A model generated the notes under the pieces. The model searched no databases, was not told where the DNA came from, and saw nothing but the letters and a program-made list of their open reading frames with translations. From Cinnamomum chago (lineage: Eukaryota; Streptophyta; Magnoliopsida; Laurales; Lauraceae): 64,000 nt of DNA. Where the stretch lies: assembly GCA_038049695.1 (NCBI GenBank), contig CP142451.1, positions 128,298,001 through 128,362,000 on the forward strand, read 5' to 3'. This document shows, one piece after another, positions 24,901-35,353 of this stretch; position 1 is the stretch's first letter; the number at the start of each line of letters is the position of its first letter. Made by a program: the position numbers and the translations under genes.

Positions 24901-27900
24901 CAAACAGAACCATAGATCCATCAAAAACCTGCACCACTCGATGTGGATACTCCAATACTCCATTAGGACAAGACTTATGGATCTTCCCTTTAACAACAAC
25001 TTGAACAATACACTTAACTGTTCATAACTCTATACCCACTGAATGTTTGAGACTAATGTACTGAATGTTACGGAACTTTTTGTGTTGAAGTAGTTTTTTT
25101 TCTTTTTTTTCCTTTTTTCTTTTGAATGGTGAGGTAGTGTTTTTTGTTAAAAGGACGTTTAAAAGGTTACAAAATTTTCTTCCATGCAATATGCATGCCC
25201 CACCTCATGAGGGGAGTGGCAAAATATTGTGTCCAGGTTATCAACATGTAGGCCTCACCGATGTACACACTGCACATTCATGAGTGCTTGCACGGAAAGC
25301 ATGGCCAGTGATGCCAGCAAATCAAACATTTTATCCAAGCCATCATCATCATCTTAGAGTTAACCCATCAATCAAGATTCGAGGGTCAGCTGGAAGATTT
25401 CTACTATTTAAATAGGGAAAAGGCTCAATCATCTTATTTCCTAACCTTCTAACGTGCAAAAAGTTCTCTATGTGTGCATGATGAGGAAAGTCTCAAGTTG
25501 CCACTTACACAAAATGCCTAGCGTTAAAGGTGCGGCAAACTATCTACTTAACACCCCCCCTCAAGTCGAACCATGGTTCAAAATCACGGTATCAGTCGCG
25601 GTATCGGCCGGGACAAAAAACCGATATCATATCGGTATCAGTCGCGGTGTGAAATTTTTTTCTTATCCAAAAAAATTCGCAAAAAATACCTAAAAAATCC
25701 AGAATATTAGAAAATGCTAGAAAATAATATATATTTTTTCCACTAGTAACAACAATAAATCAAAATATCGGCCATCTTAAGCCATGATTCCCGTTTGTAT
25801 CGCTGACTCGCTGTCTTATTATGGTAAAATAAAAAGAAATGATATATTATAATTCAAATATGAAAAAATCCGAAAATAAAAGAATTAAAAAAATCCAAAA
25901 TGATGTGTATGAGTAGATCTATCATCTATACACTATTAATAAGCCATTAGTATTTAGTATCATAAATACTCCAACAATTGTTTTTTAAAAAAATAGAAGA
26001 TTTAAAAAAAAAAACACATTTTTCTACACCCAAAATCATATATATGATTAGATCTAGTATGAAAGTGTGTAGACCTATGAGAAGAACACAACCCAAACCA
26101 AAAAATGATATGTCAATGATCTTTTCATTCATTTCTATGCTTTATCTAAAAAAAAAAATAACAAATAACACATAATAATAAAAATAAGGGAGTTAAGTTG
26201 ATTTTCTCTTACCAAATAAAATGATTTCTTGAAGAAAGAGTGGTGGAAAAATGGAAGAGAGCCAAGGAGGAGGGGCTGCTCTAAGGAGGTGAGGAAAAAG
26301 GAAGCAGACGAGGGAATGGGGGAAAAGAAAAAAAATTATGGTTTATTCCACTTGGCTGATACTTTCAAAATATCGGAAAATATCAGCCAAAATATCCGCT
26401 AAATCGATATTTTTAAAATATCAGCCGAGATGGTCCGATATTTTGGGATATTTTGGTGGCCGATACCGATTCCAGTATCGCACCAAAATATCGGACCCGT
26501 TCGGACCGATGCCGGTTCATATCAGTCGATATGAACCGGTATCGGCCGATATTTTAAACCATCAGCGGGACACCGCCCATACTCGAAGCACACCCACACA
26601 AGGCACAGCATGGGGCCATTTTGCCCTGCGCATATGCACCTGCACACAAAATGCGACACGGGGCTTTTTTGTTCGATGCACCCAGGACATGTTGGCTCTA
26701 CTACCATCTCAAGTTGCAAGCCATTTCACCCAAAATGCCTATGCATTAAAGGTGTGGCAAATTAACTACGTAGCAGAAAGGAATGTAACGAATGGCATCT
26801 TACCTCAATGGTAAGATATGGCAGTCCTCACCGGGGTGACCACATTTCAAACCTGGCAACCCCCTTCCTTTCATATGCAAGTCCCTATTACCTCGCATGT
26901 ACGAGTTTGTACTCCTTGCATATGCAGGTTGAAAAAGATATTTTTAATGGGTGTCTGCAATTTCTAGATTGGTCTACTCAAACAATCAACTTAAAAGTGT
27001 GCAGAAATAAACAATATGCAGCGGAAATAAAATCAACAAGCACACACCACAAGGACACCAAATTTAAGGTGAAAAACCCTAACTGGGTGAAAAACCACCG
27101 ATCCAAACTGGATCAAATCAAACACTATGAGTCTCGCAATTACAAGAAACTCAGATCTCTTCTCCAGATATCCCCTACTCAAGGATTGAAGTTACCTTGT
27201 GTCGCTTCACGCTTCAACGACTTCACACCGTTGATTGCAACAGATTCAATCCAGCGTCGGACTCCTCAAATCTTCTCGCAAGAAGAAAATCTTCTACAAA
27301 GGATGCAGAAGAACTGGCTCTAGAGAACTTGGCAGCACAACTTCATAAAAACTCTAGAGAAGAAAACTCTCAATGATAATTTCTAACTCAGCACTTTGAG
27401 AGGTGAGGATCTTTTTTTTTGGAAGAGCTCTTGAGTCCTTTAAATAGCCCTTGGGACGTGCTTCAAGTTGCCTAAGATGATTAGGACTCAAACAAGCAGT
27501 TTGAACACAATTATAAAAACAAGTTTCCAAAATTCGTACAGCTCTGCGCCTCGTTCGCTCGAGCGCACGTTACATCCGCTCGAGCAGATGAGCCTCTGTC
27601 TGCACTTCGCTCGAGCGAATCTTGGACCGCTCGAGTGGACCCCATTCTAGACATGATCCGGAAATTCAGCACAATTTCTTCAGCGGACTTCTTCTAATAC
27701 TTTCAAACTTTCATCTTCTGAGTCCTTCCAATCTTCTATCTTCAGAGTCCTTTTCTAAATAAAAAATTACAACTCAAAAGACCCAGAGTTTTGTCCAACT
27801 CATGAATTTAGCCAACACTAAAATTCCTAACACAAGTTCCTCTTACCTCGCATGTGCAAGTCTCTCGGGGACAGGCCCCTTTGCTCGAACACCAAAAAAA

Positions 27901-28916
27901 AAGGAATGTAAACTCCTTGAAAGAAAACATTTCAATATGAAATACTAAAATACTACAACATGCATTATCATATCAATTATACTACCTTGGGTGACTGTTG
28001 CTTCTTTACTTGGCCTATTCAAAACGTCCTTTCTGTAACTCCATAGTCTAAAATGTCTTTCCTCACTGTATAATTATAGGTATTTGCTAGTCTCCCCTTT
28101 TTTTCTAGTTCCCTGAACATGTAACCTCTCAATAAACCTCTTATCAAAGCAATAAACTTATCAAATACAATGTTTGTTTTGCAAAGCAAAGTGTGTCTAA
28201 AACATTCTCCTCGCTAAAGCAATCTTATAAACGCCCCATGATGTTCTCACCCCAAAAAAAGATGCCCTTTCCTGTTACACAAAAAATCTCATGTAGGACC
28301 AAACTCAAAAAAAAAAAAAAAAAAGGGTTTCGGGTTGGGGTTGGGGGAAGTCATAAAAGGGGGAAAACAAGGAATTTAGTACTTTTGACAAATCTGTTGG
28401 CCTTCAATAGAAGGTCTGATTTTCATGGAAAAAAAAAAAAAAAACACATGTCCCTGATGTTAATTACAACCATAAGAGACTAACCCCACTCATCAAATAT
28501 GAAGAAAATAAGAAGAAACCCCATAAAAAAAAAAAAAAAAAAAAAAACCAGAGTTACAGAGAGAGACTCCAATATCCAAAACCTGCTTGAGAAAAAAAAA
28601 AAGATATATCTCCAATACATGAACCCAATAATAGAAACCAACAAGAACCCACAGAGAGAGATTCCAATATCCAAAACCTGCTTGAGAAATACAAAAAAAA
28701 AAAAAGATATATCTCCAATACATGAACCCAATAATAGAATCCAACAAGAACCCAAAACCAATTAAAGAACAAAAAGATAGTTAGAACAAGAACATGTGCA
28801 AAATACTAAGAAAATGAGAAGATGAAGAAGAAGATGATACCTTTGAAAGCTTTGTGGAGGTCAATCGCATCTTGTCGGGGTGAAGTGAGCACCGGTGGAA
28901 CGCTCAGAGTCGACAT
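21922..28916 (-). CDS. Annexin, D5/RJ4-like, intact
   Basis: This is a calcium-dependent phospholipid-binding protein of the cytosol and membrane surface. Exons on the minus strand are 28841-28916, 24171-24316, 23808-24026, 22719-22934, 22429-22518 and 21922-22125. All introns have GT/AG ends, and the product is 316 residues, the normal plant annexin length. The start [10 protein letters not shown] is the only in-frame ATG in exon 1. Repeat 1 carries GLGCD (26-30) and repeat 4 carries GLGTD (257-261), the two calcium loops usually kept in plant annexins. Repeat 3 has [10 protein letters not shown] with the IRI tripeptide discussed for actin or nucleotide binding. The C-terminus is LLSLVGPNH. 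Intron 1 is 4.5 kb and carries two mobile-element insertions. This is the canonical copy of the array. The N-terminal and C-terminal signatures resemble the D5/RJ4 group; that subgroup call is from memory of the family. Confidence 0.95.
24423..24450. repeat. Homopolymer of 28 G in annexin 2 intron 1
   Basis: An uninterrupted run of 28 G follows a T run, about 110 bp on the promoter side of exon 2. It is C28 on the transcript strand. Confidence 0.95.
25573..26562. mobile_element. TIR element with CGGTATCGGCCG termini, in annexin 2 intron 1
   Basis: The ends are inverted copies: ATGGTTCAAAAT on the left, and the complement of ATTTTAAACCAT on the right. GGTATCGGCCG-type motifs lie just inside both. 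The element is about 990 bp, AT-rich inside, with no transposase. Sequence flanking it on the left (25491-25552) recurs on the right (26707-26774) as a diverged direct repeat. It is probably a non-autonomous DNA transposon. Confidence 0.65.
26952..27832 (-). mobile_element. Candidate solo LTR (copia-like) in annexin 2 intron 1
   Basis: Read on the minus strand the block begins TGTTAGGAATTTTAGTG and ends near TTGCAGACA, the TG...CA form of an LTR. The plus-strand segment ACACCACAAGGACACCAAAT is typical of copia LTR ends. A TATTTAAAGG motif could serve as its own TATA box. Four CTCGAG palindromes lie at 27558, 27579, 27610 and 27630. No clean target duplication was found, so the left border is approximate. 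Confidence 0.6.
28555..28752. repeat. ~98-bp tandem duplication near start of annexin 2 intron 1
   Basis: Two adjacent copies both contain TCCAATATCCAAAACCTGCT and ATCTCCAATACATGAACCCA, with an A run of variable length in each. The block lies about 90 bp inside intron 1 from exon 1. Confidence 0.9.
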
Positions 28917-28983
28917 TTTCTCTCTCTATTTCTCTCTCTCTCCCCCTCCCTCTATCTCTCTGTTTTCTCTCTCTCTCTCCCTA

Positions 28984-28994
28984 TCAATATATAA
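28984..28994 (-). promoter_or_regulatory. Candidate TATA box of annexin 2
   Basis: CTTATATATTG on the minus strand lies about 70 bp upstream of the ATG. A GA-rich leader on the transcript strand follows it. Confidence 0.5.
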
Positions 28995-29084
28995 GAAGAA
29001 GAGAAGGGAAAGGATTAAAAAACATGGAACGGGTGGTAGATGATAATGTGCGTCCAACGCATCCCAATACGTGCATCTCCATTA

Positions 29085-29725
29085 CGGATCTCAATCGGGT
29101 CATGTTACCGAATTCGGATTGCGAGTTAAATGAAATCAAATTATAATTATCTCAACCTGAACATGACTCATTAAGAAAACGGGTCACAAAACCAAATACG
29201 AACACAATTTGTTTATTTAACTGGTCATACGACACAATCCGTTAACCCGTTAATTTTGAAAAAAAATATTCATTAATCACTTTATCCTCTATAAATTTAT
29301 CAGAAGACCCCTCGTACGGTCAAACATTGTTATAATTTAAATAAGTACAGCTTCTAAGTAACTGTAATATCTCTTTTCTAAATCATGGAGCCATACTTTA
29401 TGTTTCGAGGCTAGGCCTATTTTATAAGTAACTGTTGTATCTCTTTTGATTAAGTGCATCTTCTACTGAACAAAAGTTACGTCACCCACCCTTTGATTTT
29501 TTACATGGTAATGTGATGCACACTTGGCAGCATGGCTTTTTGGAGGGTTGTATTAGGTCGTAATGGGTTACCGGGTTTATTTGTTAACAACCCATTAATT
29601 TAACGAGTTAACAGGTCCGACCCATTAACGACCTGAACCCATTAAGGGATCACCCAAATCCGTTAATATCGTGTAGATTCGTATCGTGTGAATATGTCGT
29701 ATGACATTTTAACCGCCCTAATCTC
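29085..29725. repeat. AACCCGTTAA-rich repeat, possible DNA transposon
   Basis: Motifs such as GGGTCATGTTACCGAATTCG on the left and GTATGACATTTTAACCGCCC on the right flank a block with many CCGTTAA and TTAACGGG words. It resembles non-autonomous hAT-like elements, but no target duplication was found. Confidence 0.4.
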
Positions 29726-30702
29726 CAGTCCCGCTAGCCCCGATTCAGGATCCTAGGAAGGTTCATGCTCTTTTGAGAAGTTCTGGATTTTAGTAGAAGA
29801 GCAACCTATAGAAAATCATGGACGCTTGTAAAAAAAAAAAAAAGGACTCCTTGCTCATAGGGCGTCCCAGATTTTAACATTGTGAGAATGACAGTTTGCA
29901 AAATCACTATTGGAGTAATATTTCAGGACATCCCATCTATTAGAAGCCTAGATTTTTTAAACTCCAGCCTCATTGTTAGTTCCACTCCCTTTGTGTCATA
30001 GCCTCAAAGGAACTAGACTCTTTTTCAGTAGTGCAAAGGACCCTACAATAAAGATTTGGCGAATGATCCTCTTTTTGGCCTAATTGATAATTGGGTCTCA
30101 GCGTTGAATGCTTAAAAGAGGATCCTTAATTGAATCTTTTTGAAGTCGTGGGCTCATCTTATTTGAAAGCAATAATAATTGTTGAATTGTAAAAAAAAAA
30201 AAAAAAATTTACTTTTTATGCAGTGTGTAAGTGGTCTCATCTTTTTAAAATTGATTAATAATCAAAGCATTATTATTATTTTTTAGAAACATCTGGTTGA
30301 TGTTATATCAAAGCATTAAGTTGGAATTTGAGTTCTTGTTACCTAGCACTAACACTAATTTGAAATTTTCTTTTAGTTTGACAAGGTCTTTAACTTTATC
30401 TTAGCCAAAGTAAATGCCCTACCGTGTCCGTATCCATATGATAATCCTATGCGGCTTTATAGGATTTTGAAACTGTGAGAGACGCACATTGCAGTCAAAT
30501 AATGAATGCAACGCGGGTTCTGACGATCCACCCAACAAAATAAAAGAAGCGTGCACGGCGGGATATGGCAATTTCATGGTCATTTAGCCCAAGATCCTTT
30601 GTTTAACGATTTTGGTAGCAAAACTTCCCTGGCTGACTCTCTTAACACGGTCATGGGTAAAAGGAAAACTTCCTTGACTTTTAAACTTCACCGGCACCCT
30701 TT

Positions 30703-30985
30703 GGGGCCCGTTTGGTAATTTACTTTTAAAATAAAGTGGAGTGAAGTGAAATGAAAAGAATGAATAAAATATAAGTAAGTTATGATGATATTTTGTTTTT
30801 AGTTGTTTGGAATGGAATATTTTTGACTTTTTGAATGGGGAAATGTAGATTTTTTGTCTTTTAGTGAGTAAATGTAGTTGCTTTTTGACTTTTTTTGGAA
30901 AAGATGGAGGGAATGTTTGTAAAAAGTATTTTTGATGGGATGTTTAACTTAACTTGACTTTATTAGTAAATTTACCAAACGGGGC
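30703..30985. mobile_element. MITE with GGGGCCCGTTTGGTAA ends
   Basis: The left end GGGGCCCGTTTGGTAATTTAC is mirrored by TTTACCAAACGGGGC on the right. It is 283 bp and non-coding. The right border is shared with or abuts the next repeat. Confidence 0.75.
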
Positions 30986-31960
30986 TGCATAAAAAAAATA
31001 CCGTAAAGTCGAATCAGACGGTTTGGATCGATTTATAGTAGATCGGTTCGGTTAACGGTTTGAAAATTATAAAAACCGCTTACATCGATCGGTTATCGGT
31101 TTGAGCCTACAGTTAACCGTTTAAACCGAATTGACCGTACGCATAACTTAAGTATTGTTTTTTTATTATTTTAGCCTTAAGGTTTCGTTTTTTACTACTT
31201 TCAAAATTACATTCCACAACTCCATTCTCACAAGAACTCAACCGTTAACACCGTCTCAGTGCATCTCCTCTAATTTCTCAAATGTTTTTTGATACTTCAT
31301 TGCATATGGAATGATTACTGTACAAGGTGTTTTCCTTCCATCATAATTCCTACCTCATTTCAATGAAGTTTTTATCAGAATGTCGCATTCTTGAGAATAC
31401 TAGAAAAGCCAGTAGAGCCTAGCCTTTTGATGATTGATTTTGATCTCACTTAACCAATGTGTTAAGAAACCTTCATTTCTTAAAATACAGTGGGTTCTGA
31501 TACAGATTTCATTTGTGTGTAACTTTGCTTGACATAAACTATTATTCTATTGTAATTCCAAATGGTATCAGGTGGAATGAATGTTTCATTGCAAGCTAGT
31601 TATTGTTTTTTTTTTTTTTTTGTGAGCTTGTGTTTAGTCCAAACTCTCTTTCTAGAGTAGAATTATTTTTTATATGCGTTTAGTTCAGTCTGAAATGTTG
31701 GATTTTTATGTTTGCACTACACATTGGAATAAATGCAAAGGACGATGTATCATCATTTTGAAATTTTCAATGTCTAATTTTTTTAAAAATAAAATAAAAA
31801 ACAACGGTTTAACCGACCGAACCGAACCGTTTGATTTGATTTGGTTCGATTTAAGTCATCTCCATCGATTAGATCAAATCGGTTAATTAAAAAACCGACA
31901 GGTTTGATTTAGTTGTTGGTTTTAGTGTTAAACTGATCCAAAACGCCCATGTGCAGCCCT
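30985..31960. mobile_element. ACCGAACC-rich dispersed element, copy 2
   Basis: Its two ends match those of 20505-21196. The right end is CGCCCATGTGCAGCCCTA, a form seen at ends of some plant hAT-like elements. The middle contains a T run and no transposase. Confidence 0.6.
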
Positions 31961-32793
31961 AGTCTCAAACCATATTGGAATCATTAGGTCATATGTTCGA
32001 GACATGGTACCCACAAAATAAAAACATGACTCTTCCAAATCTTCTAATTTCAATGAATGACCAGGTCCAATATAGGAGAAATCTAGCCAAGTGGTCTCAT
32101 TTAGTAAGTTGTTTTCATTCAAAATTATTTAATAAGTAGTTCTAATTTTAAATAATTAATTTTAATTTTCTAAGTAATTATATACAAGATTTTTAATAAT
32201 CAATTTACAAATGATGACTAGAACATAATTTGAAACTTATATTTGATTTTTCACATTTCAATATTTGGACCGATAAATTATGTAAAATACAATTTTACTT
32301 TTTTTTCAATTATAATTTTTTTGTTACACATACAAATTTATTGATTTGATTTGATTATCATGAATGCATGTAAATAAATGTCTATTATGTTTTTATAAGT
32401 ATTTAACCCATTTTCAAATATTTTTAAAAAAAAAAGTCATGACTCTCTTAAGTTACTATATTGACTCTATACAACCCTTTTTTTTTTTTTTTTTCATATT
32501 GGATGAGTCGAGTCCAAATCACAAACTTTCCAATCTTGGTTCTATGTATTTTTTTTGGATAAGAATACATATGAATTAATTATATAAGGTGGTTAAAATG
32601 AAGGTTTAAAGTCAATTTCCAAAAATGAACGTCTAAAGCATGTTTCATCTTGATCAAAGGCAAATGCGAAATCATTTTATCATCACAATCAATGTAGACC
32701 TTAATCGTGCATGGTTGGGTTGGACATCATCATCATCTTACATATTTATTGATCGGGATATGAAGGGACTGTTGCTGAAGAACGCAAAAAATA

Positions 32794-32800
32794 AAATAAT
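32794..32800 (-). terminator. Pol III T-tract after tRNA-Asp
   Basis: The T-rich run on the minus strand starts about 8 bases beyond the tRNA 3' end and continues to about 32786. Confidence 0.6.
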
Positions 32801-32807
32801 TTGCAGA

Positions 32808-32879
32808 CGCCGTTGCCGGGGATCGAACCCGGGTCACCCGCGTGACAGGCGGGAATACTCACCACTATACTACAACGAC
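32808..32879 (-). tRNA. tRNA-Asp (GUC)
   Basis: The 72-nt cloverleaf reads GTCGTTG at the 5' end, paired with CAACGGC and followed by discriminator G. The anticodon arm is CCCGC-CTGTCAC-GCGGG with anticodon GUC, and the T-arm contains GGTTCGATCC. There is no intron and no encoded CCA. Downstream on the minus strand is a T-rich tract (TTATTTTATTTTTT) suited to RNA polymerase III termination. The gene is isolated. Confidence 0.97.
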
Positions 32880-34522
32880 CAATTGATGAATTTTATTGAT
32901 TCAGTCTTATAATATACTATATGATTTGGCCACTGCCCATTGCGATTTCCATCATTGAACCTACATAGAGATGGGCGGGGCCGTTTAAGATGAATCTCAT
33001 CACCTCCAAGGTGATATCCTTCATTCTCGGCTCAATATGAGTGGATCCCACCGTAAGATTAAACAAATGATTGAAAATGCCAATAGGGGGGATGAGATTC
33101 CTTTTATATTATCTCTATGTGGGGCCCCATGGGATCAGGACTCAGGGTACATAAAAACTAGCTCTATTCAGTAAATGGACATGTGATTAAGCGACCAGAC
33201 GCTGGACCCCTCCTCAGATACTAATGTGTGAAAAAGATATAATTTCCTTGCCATTTTTATGGTTTTGACAGAGAATTGATGGAAGCAATAGAATCAATGG
33301 TGCAGAAACGTTTTGCCATTCGCTTAAAACTTCCAGATTCATGGCCATCATCATAATCATTGTAGCCTTATTCATCAATTAACATGGGTCACCTCAGTAA
33401 GTCTAACTTGTAATAGAACAAGACATGCAAAATGACTCCAATACAAACACACATGAACTTGTATTGTTTTATGTTTATCACTCTTATTATCCAATGCAAG
33501 GATTTTCCTACCAGAGTGAATTGTGCTGTTCAAGCTCTGCTGCATTCAGAATTGGGAGAATTGGACGCACAATATGGTTTGGTCATTCGTCTACATGTGT
33601 GTGGCCTGCATTGACTGTGTACAAGCAGAAAGAAAGAGAGAGAATAGTGCTCAAGTGATGGAAGGGGATGTACCAGAGTAGACACCTCATTTTGAGAAGA
33701 AACCCATAAATTTGGACTCTTAACTTACTCTTACCTGAAGACCTGTTCTTACATCCAAGCAGATGGGACTTGACAGGCATGATTCCTTTTAGTATTTAAC
33801 TTCTTATGAAACAAACATCACAGTCATGAGTTGATTTAGCGTAACCCATGTCCTAAGATCAAATTGACCAGATTGCAAGGTTACTAGTACCTCTTCCATA
33901 TGGACATGTTACCTAAGTTGGGTGGAAATTGACTGTACTTGGGGACCATCTTCAATTACCCACACCCCATATCTCATTACAATCATCATAGTTAATATCA
34001 TCAAAGCCTTATCTCATCTGTGAGTTAGGCCCAACATGACCTATATTATAATCACAGGCATTTATTTGTAAGCAAAACGGTAGATTACGCAATTTTCTGG
34101 AGAAAAAAGGCAAAATTGATGATTTTTAATGCCTTGTAACCCAAAAAAAATGTATTTCCAAGTTCTTCCTTAAAATTTTCGATATACAGACTAGCCTATT
34201 TTTTACCGTCTCATCTGTATTGAGATTTAAATGCGAAAAAACGAACAAATTATTTCACCTTGCATCCACCTCTGAGTACAAACAAGGAGATCCAGCGATA
34301 TCTACTCACATCAGACACAAGAAATAAACAAGTAGAATACATCATCATAGTCATGAAAGCCTTGTCCCAGCTCCCAACTATGTCAGGAAAGAAACAGAAT
34401 ACATGTGCATCATAATTCCCCATTTAACTCACAAGGAAAGAGATGCAGGGTGGAATAGAACACAGCAAACACAAACTTTTGACAATGATACTAGACTAGG
34501 TCTAGGTAAAATCTAAAACTGG
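32880..34522. other. Intergenic, nothing recognised as a gene
   Basis: The stretch contains a possible MITE at 32962-33120, whose inverted ends are ACATAGAGAT and its complement, with GAATCTCATC motifs inside. The remainder shows no family resemblance. The right end is the downstream region of the broken annexin. Confidence 0.45.
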
Positions 34523-35353
34523 CTAGTTGTTGGGACCCACAAGGGAAAGAAGGAAGCTCCTGTACTGACCCGAGGTCTCTGAGTGTATTGCATCTCCCAA
34601 AGTCTTTCCATATTTCTTCCTGTATTCTGCCTTTATATACTGCATATCAATCTCAGTCCTTGACACCACTATTCATGTAAGCGTTGTATCATTGGTTCCC
34701 AGGCCTTTCATAGCCTCGTGCAATAGCTGAGAAATACTCAGAGATAAAAATTAAGTAAGACCTTTCATAGCTCAAGTTGCAAGCGGTTGGAATATTAGGC
34801 ACAGTAGATTTTGAAAATTTTCCAATGCATTTGAGATGATGTAGAATTAAATTATCACCAGACTGATTTTTTGCCTTTTATGTGCGGGGTTTCTTTGTAA
34901 TATTCTGGCTTTAGAGATTCATTTCAACTGTGAGTAGAGGTCAAGTGAGTGTCAAATTAGACCTGGTGCAAGATCATAGTAGTAGTAAGGATGAAAGGGA
35001 TACATTGATCAAAGGTGGGTCGTAGTGGAGCCGATATAGTGATCTAAATTATTAATTTGAAGGGCTCCACTTCTGATCGCGTATAGTAACACTCATGAGA
35101 GACATGCATGACATAATGTTTTAGAATGATTATTTCATGGCCAACAGCACAGATGGCCAGCTCCAATTCGATTTAAATTGGATAAGTTGGTTTCCTATTT
35201 GTACTAGGAACCAGTTTCCTATTTGACTAAATAAATACATCAATATATACTCTCAATCTCATGATAAGAAAGAAGTTCTTCATGGATATTACTGTGTTTC
35301 ATCTTCTTTATGGGGCCCCGCCGAGATTATACCATGAACTTCAGCAATGAAAC

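Larger units (their letters stand above)
28995..32807. other. Intergenic, repeats only
   Basis: No gene is seen. The stretch contains a repeat rich in AACCCGTTAA/ACGGGTTA motifs (about 29085-29725), a MITE (30703-30985) and the second ACCGAACC-rich element (30985-31960). A tRNA gene follows. Confidence 0.5.

Noticed and set aside
26338-27323. Two adjacent plus-strand frames of 158 and 171 codons
   Set aside because: They span the end of a TIR element and a copia-like LTR; the residues show no domain and the composition follows the repeats.
28480-28772. Overlapping frames rich in Phe or Lys
   Set aside because: Produced by the A-rich tandem duplication in annexin 2 intron 1.
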